Positions 54,177 through 54,327 of a stretch of 54,327 nucleotides of DNA are shown here, piece after piece. The notes beneath the pieces were generated by a model. It was not told the DNA's origin, did not search any database, and worked only from the letters and a program-made list of their open reading frames with translations. The translations under genes were made by a program, and so were the position numbers. Every line of letters starts with the position of its first letter. The stretch's first letter is position 1. Source of the DNA: Frigoribacterium sp. Leaf186 (GTDB lineage: Bacteria > Actinomycetota > Actinomycetes > Actinomycetales > Microbacteriaceae); the NCBI RefSeq assembly GCF_001423905.1, contig NZ_LMPQ01000012.1:65046-119372 (forward strand). Direction: 5' to 3'.

Positions 54177-54246
54177 GGCAACTCAAGAGATCTGCTGCCT
54201 CGCGCCTCCTTGTGGGCGGTCGAGGCCGCCGTTCTCCTGAGTTGCC
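54177..54246. repeat. Inverted-repeat element, copy 3
   Basis: 70 bp, nearly identical to copy 2 over its length, with one arm change (GGCAACTCAAGAGA). The 9-mer is at 54201-54209. Copies 2 and 3 are closer to each other than to copy 1, suggesting a recent duplication. Confidence 0.85.
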
Positions 54247-54327
54247 GTCGTCGTGGCAGGACGCACCGAGCCGACCCACGACGAACGGGCGCGCCCGCCG
54301 ACGTGGCACGCCCGGGGGCGGCACGTC

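Larger units (their letters stand above)
53702..54327. other. Gene-free 626-bp region with an array of inverted-repeat elements
   Basis: No open frame here has recognisable domains; the frames that exist run across the repeats. Besides the three elements listed separately, the flanks are partly repeated: CTGCCCCCTGCGGTCGGCAA precedes copies 2 and 3, and CGGCCCGAGG then CAGTG follows copies 1 and 2. The repeating unit is therefore longer than the hairpin, about 110 bp, with diverged spacers of 103 and 170 bp between elements. Confidence 0.7.

Noticed and set aside
53765-54246. CRISPR array
   Set aside because: Three copies only, spacers of 103 and 170 bp with related sequence, 70-bp hairpin units and no cas genes.
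53698-54324. 208-codon minus-strand open frame over the repeat array
   Set aside because: The translation repeats itself (GERRPRPP and EAADLL motifs) because it crosses the 70-bp elements; it has no start context or domain.

Overview
The window is about 54 kb of high-GC DNA (roughly 70 to 72 percent by eye) from an actinobacterium, most likely a member of the Microbacteriaceae (Curtobacterium, Frigoribacterium or a relative). The case rests on gene content (MoeZ-type adenylyltransferase-rhodanese fusion, Pmt next to RsmI, MetY plus a CoA-binding partner, DUF4287 and DUF4126 proteins), on the many TANNNT boxes lying 6 to 7 nt before start codons (leaderless mRNAs), and on gene order. The genus is a guess. 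No rRNA, phage, insertion sequence or CRISPR is visible.

Layout. 1-2424: the start of a sugar ABC operon (Tat/lipoprotein binding protein, cut by the window edge) behind a LacI regulator. 2451-13676: a run of single genes (HrpA helicase, acyl-CoA ligase, cell-wall-binding repeat protein, DMT exporter, citrate synthase, DUF255 thioredoxin-fold protein). 13693-16589: sulfur genes (sulfurtransferase, CoA-binding protein, MetY). 16732-25543: a conserved actinobacterial housekeeping block, pmt<>rsmI, an oxidoreductase, metG-tatD-rsmA-DUF4287 and ispE. In Mycobacterium tuberculosis the matching genes lie close together (Rv1002c-Rv1018c), with the tRNA-Gln, glmU and prs that here reappear only at 50472-53701.

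Between ispE and the ABC-F/tRNA-Gln/glmU/prs part lie about 22 kb of accessory genes organised around molybdenum. They comprise molybdate uptake (modABC and a HTH-Mop regulator), nearly the whole molybdopterin pathway (moeZ, moaD, moaA, moeA, moaC, mogA, moaE) and one molybdoenzyme fused to a membrane cytochrome. No mobA-like nucleotidyltransferase is present, which fits a sulfite-oxidase-type enzyme using the simple Mo-MPT cofactor. Set into this region are a lactococcin-972-type bacteriocin cassette (bacteriocin, eight-TM membrane protein, ABC ATPase; 30179-33301), a VapBC/FitAB-type toxin-antitoxin pair (42136-42866), and a cluster of uncharacterised sugar and nucleoside genes (MTA phosphorylase, NAD epimerase, GT2, DUF2064 enzyme, methyltransferase) whose chemistry is unknown.

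Two repeat systems run through the window. One is a 9-mer, CGCGCCTCC/GGAGGCGCG, present about 45 times (hand count) in genes and intergenic hairpins. The other is a roughly 70-bp inverted-repeat element with GGCAACTCAGGAGA arms: three copies fill the gene-free end (53702-54327), and a related element lies inside the DUF255 gene.
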